DNA of 64,000 nucleotides, taken from the NCBI RefSeq assembly GCF_021347895.1, contig NC_067134.1, positions 25,382,347-25,446,346 on the forward strand. Direction: 5' to 3'. The stretch is from Acanthochromis polyacanthus. Lineage: Eukaryota; Chordata; Actinopteri; Pomacentridae. Below are positions 23,571-35,120 of this stretch, in pieces. Under the pieces are notes generated by a model. The model worked only from the letters and a program-made list of their open reading frames with translations. It searched no databases and was not told the origin of the DNA. How positions within the stretch are numbered: position 1 is the stretch's first letter; each line of letters starts with the position of its first letter. Made by a program: the position numbers and the translations under genes.

Positions 23571-24919
23571 TATGGATGCTTGGTTTTCATTCCTGTTCCC
23601 GCCTACCTTCCTGGCTGATTGGACCAGCGCCCAATCAGACTGCAGCTCCTCACCACACCTGGAGTTTCAATCTGCAGTCAAACTCACAGTCAAGTTGGTT
23701 GTGATTTTATGTGAGTAGCTTGTTTTGGTGCCTCTTGTTTTTGAGTTTCATGTAAATATGTGACTTCTGTTCGCAGCTCAAATAGAAAAAAAAATGATTG
23801 TCCTGCATTTTCTGTGTTTGCTGTCGCCACAAAGAAATAATTACTTGCTCTGAAGCACTCATCTGTAAGTTACTTTTGTTAGTACACCATCTTGAAGTTT
23901 GGCTGAGGCGTTTAGTTAAGTTCTTTTATATTTTGCTAAGCTAGATTGTGATTCTGTTCGCCTTTGTTCTGGTTTTATTTGGTTCTTTGATCTAGAACAC
24001 CCACCAGCTCTTTCTTTTGTTAATCACCTAACCGAGAACACCTGGTTTATGTTGCCTTCCTGGCTCACCCTGGAAAGCTGCAACACAAAGTGAACTAAAA
24101 CGCCTTGCTTAAATTTATTGTTCACGTATGTGCAATTATTTTTGAATTAGGTTGCTTTGTCAGGAGTCACTAGGACAGTAAAAAGGAAATGACAGATATC
24201 ACTCCTCAAACTATTTAGCTTCCTGTTTCAGCATATTATTCATAGGTTCTTTGTCCCTTAGGAGCTCTTGATTAATTTTGACTTGCTCTTTTGTAACACT
24301 GATCAGCACTAGAGATGGCATATTTTTTGGTCTCTACATTCTTCTTCCTTGTCAAAATCTGTTATCTGCTCACAACACCCACAACGCAGCTTCACCGCCC
24401 ACACTTTGATCTAATGTGCTATGATATTAACAGCTAATGCAGCCTTGAACCTCCAGCCTCAGAGATGAGGAGTGGGCAACAGATGTCTGTTAAACCTCCA
24501 CACATTACATTACCTTCCTGTTAACCTGTTCCTGTTCGGTCAGTCCAGCGGCATTAAGACCCCCTCCGGTGGAATTTGAGCTGTTCAACCTTGTTAGCAT
24601 GTCCATATGTTGTTGTTTTTTTCCTATATACTGGAGGACATATGAGGAAAAATGAGCAGTTAGCACTATTTCTGAGCATGTCCACCTGGAAACTGCTGCA
24701 GACCAGTGGCCAACCTTAAAAAGATTTTTATATTTCCGGGTTTTCGTTACAAATATTAGTGCTCTGTTGCAGTATTATTCTTTCGAACTGGCTTCTGAAC
24801 ATGTACAGCTGAACTTTTCTCGTGTTACTGTCATGGAATGGACACAGAAAGACAAACTGGAGACTCAGATGACTTGGATTGTTTTGACTGAGTTTGGAGA
24901 AGGCTCAGATGTGAGAACA

Positions 24920-25772
24920 CACTGGAAAAAATGCCCCTCTCAAAACAAGAAAAAAACTTATTTCAAAGAACTTTTATCTTGAAATAAATGAAAAAAAATC
25001 TAAAAACAGAACAAGTGAAAAGTGGCTTGCTAAGATTTCTTGAAATAAGATGTGATCTTAAAATTAGCTGGAAAAACGTATTTTAAGCTCTATTTTACCA
25101 GGATTGTCAAGCTTAGGCGTCTTAACCCTCCTGTTGTCCTCGTTTACAGCAGCAAAAAGTATTGTTGCCTTGTCTGGAAAAAATCCAGAAATTCAGAAAA
25201 AAAATTCCCCAAATTTATAAAAATTTGCAAAATCTTCAGGAAGAAAAATCCTTAAAAGTTTAACTTAAAAGTTTTATTTTTTTTTTAAAAATCCCCAAAT
25301 TTGACAAGGAATAAAATTTTTAAAAAATCTAAAAATTGCAAATATTTTTTTAAAAAATGAGTAAAAATCTTCCAAAAAAATCCTAAAAATATAAAGTGAT
25401 TCCATATATATCAGTAAAACTTCTGATATCTTCTTATAAATTTGCTGGATTTTGGTTGATTTTTAGGCGAAAAAATTTCCGGAAAAATTTTGAAAATGTG
25501 GACGTTTTCTCTGTACAAATATATCTATATTTTTCACATTTTTAAACTTTAAACGGGTCAATTTGACCCGCACAAAGACATGAGGGTTAAAACAAGATAA
25601 TTTCAAGATTGTTTGACTCTACAAGATATTTAAGATGCGTTGTCTTAAAACAAGTCCCTCCATCTGCTGAAATGTCTCTTGTTAAGTGAATTTATCTTAA
25701 ATCAAATGGGATGAGACATTTTGACTAAAAATAAGACAAACAGACTTGGTAAGATGTTGAGTTTTTGCAGTG
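24920..25772 (+). mobile_element. CACTG-ended composite repeat, copy 3 (best nested junctions)
   Basis: Outer termini as in copies 1 and 2. The inner layer at 25126-25586 is flanked by TTAA on both sides (25122-25125 and 25587-25590) and begins CCCTCCTGTTGTCCTCG, ending in an imperfect inverse (ACATGAGGG). TTAA flanks plus CCC termini suggest a piggyBac-like MITE. Confidence 0.78.
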
Positions 25773-26084
25773 CAGACCAATATGGAGCCAGCTAGTCTGC
25801 TTAGTCACATCAGAATAGACAATATCTAACCTTGACCAGAACAGGGAGTCCTGGCATATCTTCCTCCTACAGTGTCTGCCCTGTCAGAGGGTCATTATGA
25901 CCTTAGAAAGGGGAAACAGGGATTACAGCTTGCCATGATGTAGCATAGGTTCATTTTATAGTGTTTGTGCATCATCATAGGTGAGCCAGAATGCTCAAGC
26001 TGTGGCAATTGTGGAGATGTGGAGATTTTAATATGCATTTAAATCGTATTTAAACATGAATATGATTGTTTTTGTGAAAAAAAA

Positions 26085-26901
26085 TGTGTAAAAACTGCAG
26101 AAAAGACATCAGCTATAAATTTAAAATAATTTCTAGACCCTGAGAAGTTGTTTTGATGATAAAAATGCTAGGTTGCTCATTGTTCTTTGGTCATTTTGTG
26201 TCTCATTTTAGTAATATTTTGTCTTCTTTTTGTCGTTTTTTTGTTTGGCTTTTGTCGTTCGTCTCATGTTTTTGTCATTTTGTTTCTCGTTTGTCATTTT
26301 GCGTTTCCTTTTTGTCTCGCTTGTGGTGTTAGTCTTTTTTGTCATTTTGTTTCTAGCGTCATTTTTTGTCTAATTTTTGTCGTTTGTCCATTTTTTGTCG
26401 CTTTCTAACTTTTCTGTCTTTTCTCTCTTTTTGCGTTTCGTTTCGTGTCGTTTGTCTCATTTTTTGTCATCTTGTGTCTCTCCTTTGTAATACTCTGTCT
26501 TGTCTTTGCAGTTTTTGTTTTTTTGTTTTTTTTTTGTCTGACTTGTCATTTTGATCATAAAGTAAAATATTGTTCACTTCCAGATACTTGTGACTAAATG
26601 TTTTGTGTCTTTGTAGACTGTGATCTGGAAGTTAGAATGCATAAATGACAAACTGAGGCATAATGTTGTTGAAATTGAATTTATTTTTCTTCAGAAATTT
26701 CAGGTTGGTCGTGATGTTTTGTAGAAAGATAATTCCTTAAATTTGAACATTTTCAGCATGTACTTTTTTTGCACTAAAACAAAGAAAAACTTGGAGCTGT
26801 GGTTATTTATAGGTAAAGCTCAGATTTTACTGGTCCAACCCATTTGAGATCTGATTGGGTTGAATGTGGCGCCTGAACTAAAATAAGTTCGACACTTCTG
26901 G
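26085..26901 (-). mobile_element. Antisense copy of the minisatellite-bearing hAT-like element
   Basis: The right boundary ends in ...AAGTTCGACACTTCTG at 26901, the inverted counterpart of the 2145 terminus. The interior 26200-26560 carries about one minus-strand unit of the same array (TTTGTCGTTTGTCCA, then TTTTTGTCGC). The stretch 26120-26165 is the reverse complement of 3895-3950. The opposite terminus is deleted or too diverged to place. Confidence 0.65.
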
Positions 26902-26945
26902 TTTAGAGGCTGAATCAGTGATTGGAGCAGAGTATTAAGTCTTTG

Positions 26946-27526
26946 TAGCCTAGCCGCGCTAGACCCATGTTCTGAATTCTGAAGGCACAAGGGTCTAGGG
27001 AAGCTTGACAGGGAGGGAGGCGGGCTAAAAGGTTGTCTATCAAATCACTCTGCAGCAATTGGGTAGGTATTCAACCAATCAGCGCAACGAATAGGCTGAC
27101 GTGGTTCCTAGAGCACCGGCGGATTGTGGCTAAGTCCCATTAGCTTCCCAACCAGCGGAGCCAACTGGTGTATTAAGGATTTGCCATATCCCGTCAGCAC
27201 AAGTCCAAATACGTCTTTCTTCTCAATGAAACACTTCAGTGCCGTCCTTTGTTTATCTTTCAAGTTGAATTTTAGCTTCAAATCTTTAAGGGCTGTGGCC
27301 AAAGCCAAGTCGAAAGATAACTGTTTATTGTGCACCGGTTGTTTCTGTCAGAATCGTCACGCCTCTGTCGTCACTTCGTTACACCCGCCTTCTGACTCTA
27401 CACTTCATGGTGATTGGTCCGGCCAGTTTTAGGAGAATCCAGCCTCGAGCCTTATGGAGGGTAACTAGACCCACCCTGGCAGAGAATCAAATTCGTTGCC
27501 GTGGGTTGTCTAGCGCGGCTAGGCTA
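26946..27526 (-). mobile_element. 581-bp inverted-repeat element carrying a RecQ-helicase-like fragment
   Basis: The termini TAGCCTAGCCGCGCTAGAC and its exact reverse complement bound the element. AAGTCTTTG is repeated perfectly on both sides (26937-26945 and 27527-27535), a 9-bp target duplication. On the minus strand at 27335-27108 an open frame contains KDKQRTALKCF, then LTGYGKSLIHQLAPLVGK, the start of a RecQ-type superfamily-2 helicase with Walker A TGYGKS. The rest of the helicase is absent. It looks like an internally deleted derivative of a larger transposon or a captured gene piece. The superfamily is not assigned. Confidence 0.75.
27108..27335 (-). pseudogene. RecQ-like helicase N-terminal fragment inside the inverted-repeat element
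   Basis: A 75-codon open frame has the order expected of RecQ-type helicases: motif 0 (LKDKQRTALKCF) followed about 15 residues later by motif I (TGYGKS) and LIHQLAPLV. Motifs Ia to VI are absent, so it cannot be an active enzyme. It is bounded by the transposon, not by splice sites. Confidence 0.6.
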
Positions 27527-27649
27527 AAGTCTTTGTGTTCAGGAAAAAGAAGTGATTATTGCAATAGTGGCCAGAAAATTAAACAATAACTGATGGTTTC
27601 TTAAAGTTGTGACCTACGCCTTGATCCATGTTATTTTTACATTAGTTTG

Positions 27650-27955
27650 TGCCTCTTCCATCTCCATAGTTTTTTCCCTGGTTCTTTTAGCATCAAACAT
27701 CCTTCCCACTCCAGACTGATTGGTCACTTTTGCGCTCTCCTTTCCATCACTCTATCTGCCCTGCGGCAAATCTTCCTCACATTGTTTGATCCACCGGCGG
27801 TCATCCAGCCTGCCCTCCCTCCTCCGGCCTGTTACTGCCTCACTCTGACTCACCCACCTCCCTCTCCTCTCTCCCTTTTTTAATAAACAGCCTCTAAACT
27901 CTCATTCCAGACTCCCTGGCACTTGGGTCTGTTTCTGCTAATTCCTAACACCAAC
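27650..27955 (+). repeat. Possible solo LTR-like sequence
   Basis: A C/T-rich stretch with AATAAACAGCCTCTAAAC followed by a GGGTCTGTTTCTGC block and a CCTAACA end resembles the R/U5 end of teleost LTR retrotransposons. No partner LTR, primer site or polyprotein frame is visible. The left boundary is unknown. Confidence 0.3.
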
Positions 27956-28871
27956 CCAATTCTCAAAACGGATCAAACAAGGTCTGTGAAACCTTAATCG
28001 CTGTGAACTCCTGAACCTGACAGCAGAACAGCTAAAAATGTATCTGTCAGTCACGAGTTAAGCGAAGAAAAGATGTTAACGGAGCGATCACGCTTGACAG
28101 GTTGTCAGGATTTGAGCGTTCTCGGACAAAACATCTTAAAAACTTCTTTAATAATCCGCCCGATGGACTATTCTTCACTCCGCATCTGTCAAACGTTTTC
28201 AACAGAGCTGAGCCTGTTAAGCCTGTTATTATTTGAACAAGCGTGCCAATAATAGAATGAAAAACAAAGTTGTATTTCATGAAAAGTGGTAATCAATTAG
28301 CAATGACAAAAGCGTCGCGCTTTCAAGAATGCAGCTGGGGCAGATTTCAGGCAAATAAACAGCTGCGCTCATCATGATTCACGTTCACTGTCATTAAAGA
28401 CGAGAAATAAGAAATAGAAAATCATCCGAATGTGTGTCGTGCGACGCCGGTACCCCGCTTTAGTTTTTTGGGAGTAATTGAAATGGCCTTCTCATAACTT
28501 TCTCTTCAAATTAGGCCTCTTTCATTATGTATTCCATTGAGGCGATAATCAAATTCAATTGCACTTTGAGACCCATCTGTTCCAAAATAATTGACGATTC
28601 TACCCTTCAAAAAAAAAACAACCTCCCGAGTCTCCTCGGCTCTGCACATAAATCTCCTCATCTGAATCAAATTAGCTCCACAAGTAACGTGTGTTTACCA
28701 GGCAGCTTTGTAGGAACAGCCCACATTCCCTCTTTGATGAAGTTGGACAATGCCATGTGACGTCGGCAGTAAATAAAAAAAGCAGAATGCAAAAAGCCGG
28801 GAATGTTTTCGTGCCATCAAAACGATTCAGATTGAGGCTGTTTGTTTTGATAAAATGAGGTTGTAAATGTG

Positions 28872-29757
28872 CACTGCAAAATCTGAAAGTCTGTTTGTCT
28901 TATTTTTAGTCTAAATGTCTCATCACACTTGATTTAAGATAAATTCACTTAACAAGTGACATTTCAGCAGATGGAGGGACTTGATTTAAGACGATGCATC
29001 TTAAATATTTTGTTAAGTCAAACAATCCTGAAATTATTTGACCCTTTTTAAAATTTGAAAATGTGGGAAAAAATATGAAAACTTCCACATTTTCAAATTT
29101 TTGGGGGGAAATTTGTGAACATTTTTTGATGGGAAAAAATGAAATGTTCAAAAAAATCTTTAAGAACATTTGGGGAAAAATCGACAAAATTCGGCAAATT
29201 TCACTGGATTTTGGTTGATTTTTTTCAAATGTTCTTAAAGAAAATATTCCAAGTTTTACTGATATATATGTAAGCACTTTATATATTTTTAGGACTTTTT
29301 TGGAAGATTTTTAATCATTTTTTGCAAATATTAACAATTTTTATATATTTTTTTATTTTTATTTATTTTATTTCTCGCCAAATTTGGAATTTGTTTTTAA
29401 ATATAACTTTTAAGGTAAACTTATGCATTTTTCTTCCTGAAGATTTTGCAAATTTTTTATAAATTTGGGGAATTTTTTGCTGAATTTTTGGATTTTGGAA
29501 ACAATATTTTTTGGTGCCTTAAATGAGGACATTAGGTTTAAGACACTTAAGCTAATCCTGGTAACATATAGCTTAAAATAAGTTTTCCAACTAATTTTAA
29601 GATCTCAATATTCTAAATATCACGTCTTATTTCAAGAAATCTTACCGAGCCATGTTTCACATATTCTATGGGCGGATTTTTTTTCACTTATTTGAAGGTA
29701 CAAGTTCTTTGAAGTAAGTGTGTTTTTCTTGTTTTGAGTGGGGCATTTTTTCCAGTG
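28872..29757 (-). mobile_element. CACTG-ended composite repeat, copy 4 (antisense)
   Basis: Reverse orientation of the same composite: CACTGCAAAATCTG at the left and GGGCATTTTTTCCAGTG at the right. The inner layer lies at about 29040-29541 and ends at the same host position (TTTAAGACACTTAAGC). Confidence 0.75.
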
Positions 29758-30569
29758 GGCAGCCTGTGAATACATTTAATCCTGCAGTGTAATAGATACA
29801 TTGGTTTTAGCCTTACAACTGGTATTCTCATCCTTCATTTTAAGCATTTCCATTATGGCATGAAATCGCAGCTGTGGCTCAGTTTGTTTTCTTGTTTTCT
29901 TTGTTTCTCGTTGATTGCATCCTAAGCAGTGAGGAAAAGCGATGTGGCAGAGGCAGATTATGTGCCAGTGAGGCCAGTGTCGATGTGAAGCCTCAAGAGG
30001 AGAGCTCTCAGTGTTTGGTTAATGTGGGATGGAGCTCTGTGCTCTGTGTATACCCTCAATCCTCTGAGTGGGCTGCTGTTGATGGCATGGGTTATATTTT
30101 ATGCCTTGTAGGAGGTAGAAATAGTGTGTGTGTGTGTGCGTGCACCAGTGACACTGTAATGTGGTGACATCCTTCTCTCTGTGATAGTTCTGTACCACGG
30201 CGCTCTGAGTAACTGCACCCAGGAGGGAAAGCGGATTTTCGGCCGCATTCAGCCGCACTGAGCTCCAGTTAAACATCATTCAAACCGCCAACTTAGCAAT
30301 CCTTCTCCCTCTTTTTCCCTTTTTTCCTCCGCTTCGCCACACAAACACGCTTCCCCTTCAAGCTTTAGGTAGATGCATGGGACATTTGCAGTCGGTGTTT
30401 TGGAGATTTATCTCATTCCACTTCATTTTTGTTGTTGTTGTTGTTGTGCTGTTTTTCAGCTGAATTATTGTATCACACAGCAAATCTCACACTCGCATGG
30501 GCGTGAAACCACCATGCTTCCACAAGCGTTGGCACATATTCATGTAAGGAACTGAGAAAGAAGATGGTT

Positions 30570-31060
30570 TTAGCCCTCGTGTCGTCCTCTGGGTCAAAAT
30601 TTACCCGTTTTAAAGTTTGAAAATGTGGAAAACAACATATAATTTCACGGTGAAACTTCTGATGTCCACATTTTCAACATTTTTGGGTGGAAAAAAAAGA
30701 AATGTTAAAAATGTTTCTTAAGAACGTTCACAAAAAATCAACCAAAATCCAGTGAGTTTCGTTGGATTTTTTTTTTTTTTTTGTTAATGTTCTTAAACAA
30801 AATATTAGAATATTTACTGATATATATATATGGAATCACTTTAGATATTTTTAGGATTTTTGGGAAGATTTTTATTATTTTTTTGAAAACATTTTCTTGC
30901 CAAATTTGGGGAATTTTTTGAAAAAAAAATTAAGGTGAATTGTTGGAATTGTCTTCCTGAAGGTTTTGCAGATTTTCTGAAATTTTGGGAATTTTTTGCT
31001 GAATTTTTGGACAAGGAAACAATATTTTTTGGTGCCCATAAATGATTACAACAGGAGAGT
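30570..31060 (-). mobile_element. Stand-alone TTAA-type repeat, antisense
   Basis: Matches only the inner layer of the composite: it begins GCCCTCGTGTCGTCCTC and ends ATTACAACAGGAG, with the palindromic CCAAAATCCAGTGA core in between. The outer CACTG layer is missing, so the inner element also moves on its own. Confidence 0.65.
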
Positions 31061-33067
31061 TTTTTTGGTCATTTTATGTTATTTTTGGCTTTTCTTTTTC
31101 AATGAACAAAAACAAAAGCAAAAACATGCACAAATAATAATAATGATAAAAAATACATCACAAAAAAAACACCACACTAACAGAATGTGGCACAATCAAG
31201 ATATTCTAACGATGACAGAGTCTTGTTTTCTAATAAATGACATCAAATATATCCATGTTTTTTGGTTTTATCCTCAGTTTTTGGTCTGTGAAGGACAGGA
31301 GGGTTATAGAACGAAGAAGAATGTATTCAACAATAGCTCAGTACAGGGAGGAAAAGGGGCCTGCTCAATTTGCTTATCAGTCCCACTCAAAGTACAGTTT
31401 GGGCCCTTTGAGACATAACAGCATCAGGCCGCTGAGGCACAAGCACGGGGTCGAGTAAACACATCGTAGTAGAATAAGCAAGCTCCACAAAAGGCCTTCC
31501 TCCCATGACCAGGCCACACACAAAGACGCTGTACTGCGCTCTCCATATATACACTGGGAAGAACAACAAACAGGCACCCGAGTCCACTGACAAATAGTGC
31601 TGCAAATATCAAATCAATATCCCGTCTTTATTTTTGACACAGTCTGGACTTGGCGTCATCATGGGATTATTTGTAACAGTAATAAACCTCAGAGGATGGG
31701 AGCACGCCTAGGGAGGCAAAACAGCACCAGTGGATGAAGTGTGACATTACAACTGCACAGATGTGTGTGTTTTTGTGTTTCTTGCATGTGTGGACCTGCT
31801 GGTGTTTTGCATGTGTGCACGCTCAGGGTTTGGTTCCCAAGTGTCCTCCCACCCAGGCTGCTTGTGGTTGCCTCCTTCACCTTTAGTTGTTATGGAAACA
31901 AGAGCAGATGCAGGAGCGGCATTAGCATGGGCGTTGTACGTTAGCCCCGGAGAGGCTGCTATGCTAAACAGGACGAGTTCAGCAGGTCAAACCGTGGTGT
32001 CTCTCTCTCTCTCTCAGCACCTTGCCAAGAAGTGTCTGTGTACATGTGCGCCTCTGTGCTGAGTGGATTGCCTCTCAGATTTATATAGAAGTGCAAATAC
32101 AAAGGCTTTTTGCAAATTATGCGCATACAAATTCCCTTCTGTGCTGCTTCTCACCTGTATTTTCCAGCCATTTGTGTCCAAAATATATTTTTTGAACTTA
32201 ATATTTCCCTGCAAACGAGAGAAGCGGAGAATGTGAGGCTTCCTGCTGCACAGTCCTGCCTCCCGCTGCGTTTTTCACCAGCGACACCGTCAGAAATGCT
32301 GCCGTTAAAAAGCAGATCCTGCAAGTCATGAATATGAAATAATGCGTGTAGGTACGTACATACATGTGTCTTATTGGTGGTGCTTCTCTTCCCACCATGA
32401 CAACACTGAGGTAGCCTACGACACACGCCACCGCTGGAGAATGTGTCCGAGAGCAACAGTTCTTCATCAGCCTGAAGGTGCTTCCAGTATTCCCACGACC
32501 CCCAGCCAAATAAATAACCCGTCCCTGCTTGACACCAGTGAGAGTCCTCATCTCCAGATGCTCCTCTTCTTCTTGCATCTACCGCAAGGCCTCCCAACCC
32601 TCCCCCTCCTCCCCCGCACCTCCCCTCCCCTCCCATAACCACACTGCAGCCTGGAGGAGTGAAACGCTACCTGCATACAATCAGCGCATGCAGATAACTG
32701 TACACGCACACACAGCCATGATGGATGGCCCTCCCCTCTCAGTAATGCACAAAAGCATTATCCGTCACCCTCCAGCCCAGAGGAAAGAGATGCTCTTTTA
32801 AAATTGACATTCTGCTCCCTGGCAGCATCCCCGGCAAACCATGTGGAAGTCAGCCCAGCTGCAGAGCTACTCATGCAGGAAGGCGCCTCCCCCACTTCTC
32901 CCTAATCTTTCTTGGGTTGGGGGATCATGGAAGCACTTCCAGTTCATTAAATACTTCTCACTTCATACTCCATTATTCAAACTTACTGAGGATAAATCAC
33001 GCTAAGTGTGCAACAGAATACTTTGTTAATGCTTGCAAAGATCGAGACCGGAGTCAAATCCTGAAAG
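31061..33067 (+). other. Intergenic, no recognised gene
   Basis: Mixed sequence with a C-rich stretch near 32600. Overlapping frames on both strands around 32150-32640 have no recognisable domain and I treat them as chance. Confidence 0.5.
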
Positions 33068-33350
33068 CCATCCATCCATCCATTATCTAAACACCGCTTA
33101 ATCCTCGTTAGGGTTGAGGAGGGGCTGGAGTCTGACTTAGGGGGAAGGCAGGGGACACTCTGGACAGGTCACATTCACACCTACGGACAATTTATAATCG
33201 CCAAATAACCTCAGCATGTTTTTGGACTGTGGGAGGAAGCCGGAGCCCTGGAGAAAACCCACGTATGCACAGGGAGGACATGCAAACTCCATGCAGAGAG
33301 ATCCCAGGCTAGGACGTGAACTGGGGATCTTCTAGCTGTGAGACGACAAC
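33068..33350 (-). repeat. LINE 3'-tail fragment (L2/Maui-like)
   Basis: Begins with a (CCAT)n run and continues with the antisense of the widespread vertebrate LINE tail containing CATGCAAACTCCATGCAGAG and TTTTTGGACTGTGGGAGGAA. The coding part of the LINE is absent. Confidence 0.6.
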
Positions 33351-34722
33351 CACCGAGGCCCTGTGCAGACCCCTGTGCAGACATTTGATTCTTTAAAGTT
33401 CCTTTCAGATACGGGATATGAAGCATAGCTGGTTTCATCAATCCGTTAAAGTGGCAGCGTTTAGTCACTTTTTTCTTCATGTTTCTCTCTTTTGGAGACA
33501 CTTACGGATCCTATGAAGAAGTAGTCCTCAAAAACTTTAAACTAAACCTTCATTCTGATCTTCTCTCCATGCTTTCTCAGAGATAGCTTATAATTCTAAG
33601 TATTTAATTAGTTGCCAGCACTGTTGTTCCATGTCAAAATGTGTGCAGCAGCTCTCTTTCTGGAGACACATGTGGATCTAAAACAAACTCGGAGGAAATA
33701 GTTCTACACAGCTGGAAGCAACAAACCTCAGCTCCTCTTAACATCTTGCGAGTAAAAAAACCCACTTAAATTCCATTCGTGATTGTAAGCTGTTTGTGTC
33801 TGTTTTACTGTCATCAGCATTTCATTTGGTTAACTAATAGATTTGAATTTGTGAAGCAGACTGAGTGAAAAGTGTGTTGTGATTTTTGGCACCAAACTGT
33901 GTGTTAATTAAATGCTCTCTGCGGTGTATTTGGGTGAATACTGGTGCTAAAATGTGGAAATATCCTTCTCAAAATCACTTCACATAACTGAAGTAACGTC
34001 TTTTGTGCATGTCTGTCCGTTAACGTGACGGTTCGGCTCATGCTTGTGCTGTGTTTATAGCGACACGACAATGTCACGAGGTCTGACTTGGTAACGTTCT
34101 CAGCGTGACTTTTAAGGAAGATTGGCCAGAGAGCGCATCCAGACGTGAAGCCGACAGCTTTACTTGCTGTCAGATTAATGGAATTAATGGAGCCCACGTC
34201 TGAAAGGGGCTTAATAGTAATTGTGTTGTCCTGGAAGTTTTAAAGTGACGTGAATCACAGCTTTGACTGACAGGAAAGCGTGGAGGTTTGTTTTATTGGA
34301 AATCCAACAAGATGTAGCTGGACATCTGGTGTTGCTGGTGTGCCAGTTTGGACATTGTGTGCACTGGGACGTACTGAGTTATTGTTGTGGCATTTTAAGA
34401 CTGAACAAATGATGAAATCGGACAAACAGGACGTGTGAATCAAATTTAAGAGCAAACGATATGATTGGAAGACCTATTGTGTTAACTGAAGCTATCTTGT
34501 GGTAAGAGGCAACCCAACGGACGCCCATGAAGCCCATAGAAGACCAGAAGTTCATGGCGTCTCTTTGTCTGCACTCGTGAGTTGAAACCTCGGTCTCACT
34601 GAGCCAAGCAGAAATAATGCCAGCCTAGCAGACAAAAAAAGAGGAACTGGTTTAACTTTTGATGCAGTTGCATCGTATGCATCCTGATTGGGTCTTAAGA
34701 CGGGGGGTTGTGGCTTTCCAAA

Positions 34723-34872
34723 ATGGAAGAAGAGTGTTTAGGAGAAGGCACAGAAAATGATGTAATGCTTTGTGTAGATTTTGCTGATGGAACTAAGCTG
34801 TCCTTAATTTCACCTGCAGTTTCTCTACTGCGACAAGTGATAAAAAATGGATCCATTTCTGCCACTTACTGA
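34723..34872 (+). CDS. Small open frame, 49 codons, unrecognised
   Basis: ATG to TGA, beginning MEEECLGEGTENDV and ending IKNGSISATY. Codon composition looks protein-like and the frame is rich in acidic residues at its start. There are no flanking splice sites I trust, and nothing known is recalled. It lies on the strand opposite the minus-strand candidate gene. It may be chance or a decayed retro-sequence. Confidence 0.15.
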   Translation: MEEECLGEGTENDVMLCVDFADGTKLSLISPAVSLLRQVIKNGSISATY

Positions 34873-35120
34873 GAAGGTACAGCGTGATTTAATCCTGCTT
34901 TGTTCAGAAAGGGCAAGAGCAGCTAAATACTGTGCTGCAACAGGAAAGCTGTGTTTTTATATAGTTCAGGAGGAGTTACAAATCAAAACAGCTGCTTGAG
35001 AAAAAGTGCAAAAATAACCACAGTTAAAATTATTAAGAAAAGTTGAGATGTAAAAGGTGATATGGTTTTTTATAGCGATTTCAAGGGCATCACAGTCCTA
35101 TATGCTGAGAGATTTGGACG

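Noticed and set aside
26187..26554. Phe/Cys/Ser-rich frames
   Set aside because: Antisense minisatellite unit of the hAT-like element.
32151..32642. A 163-codon minus frame and overlapping frames
   Set aside because: Gly-rich start from a C-rich + strand stretch, no domain, no splice pattern, conflicting frames on both strands.
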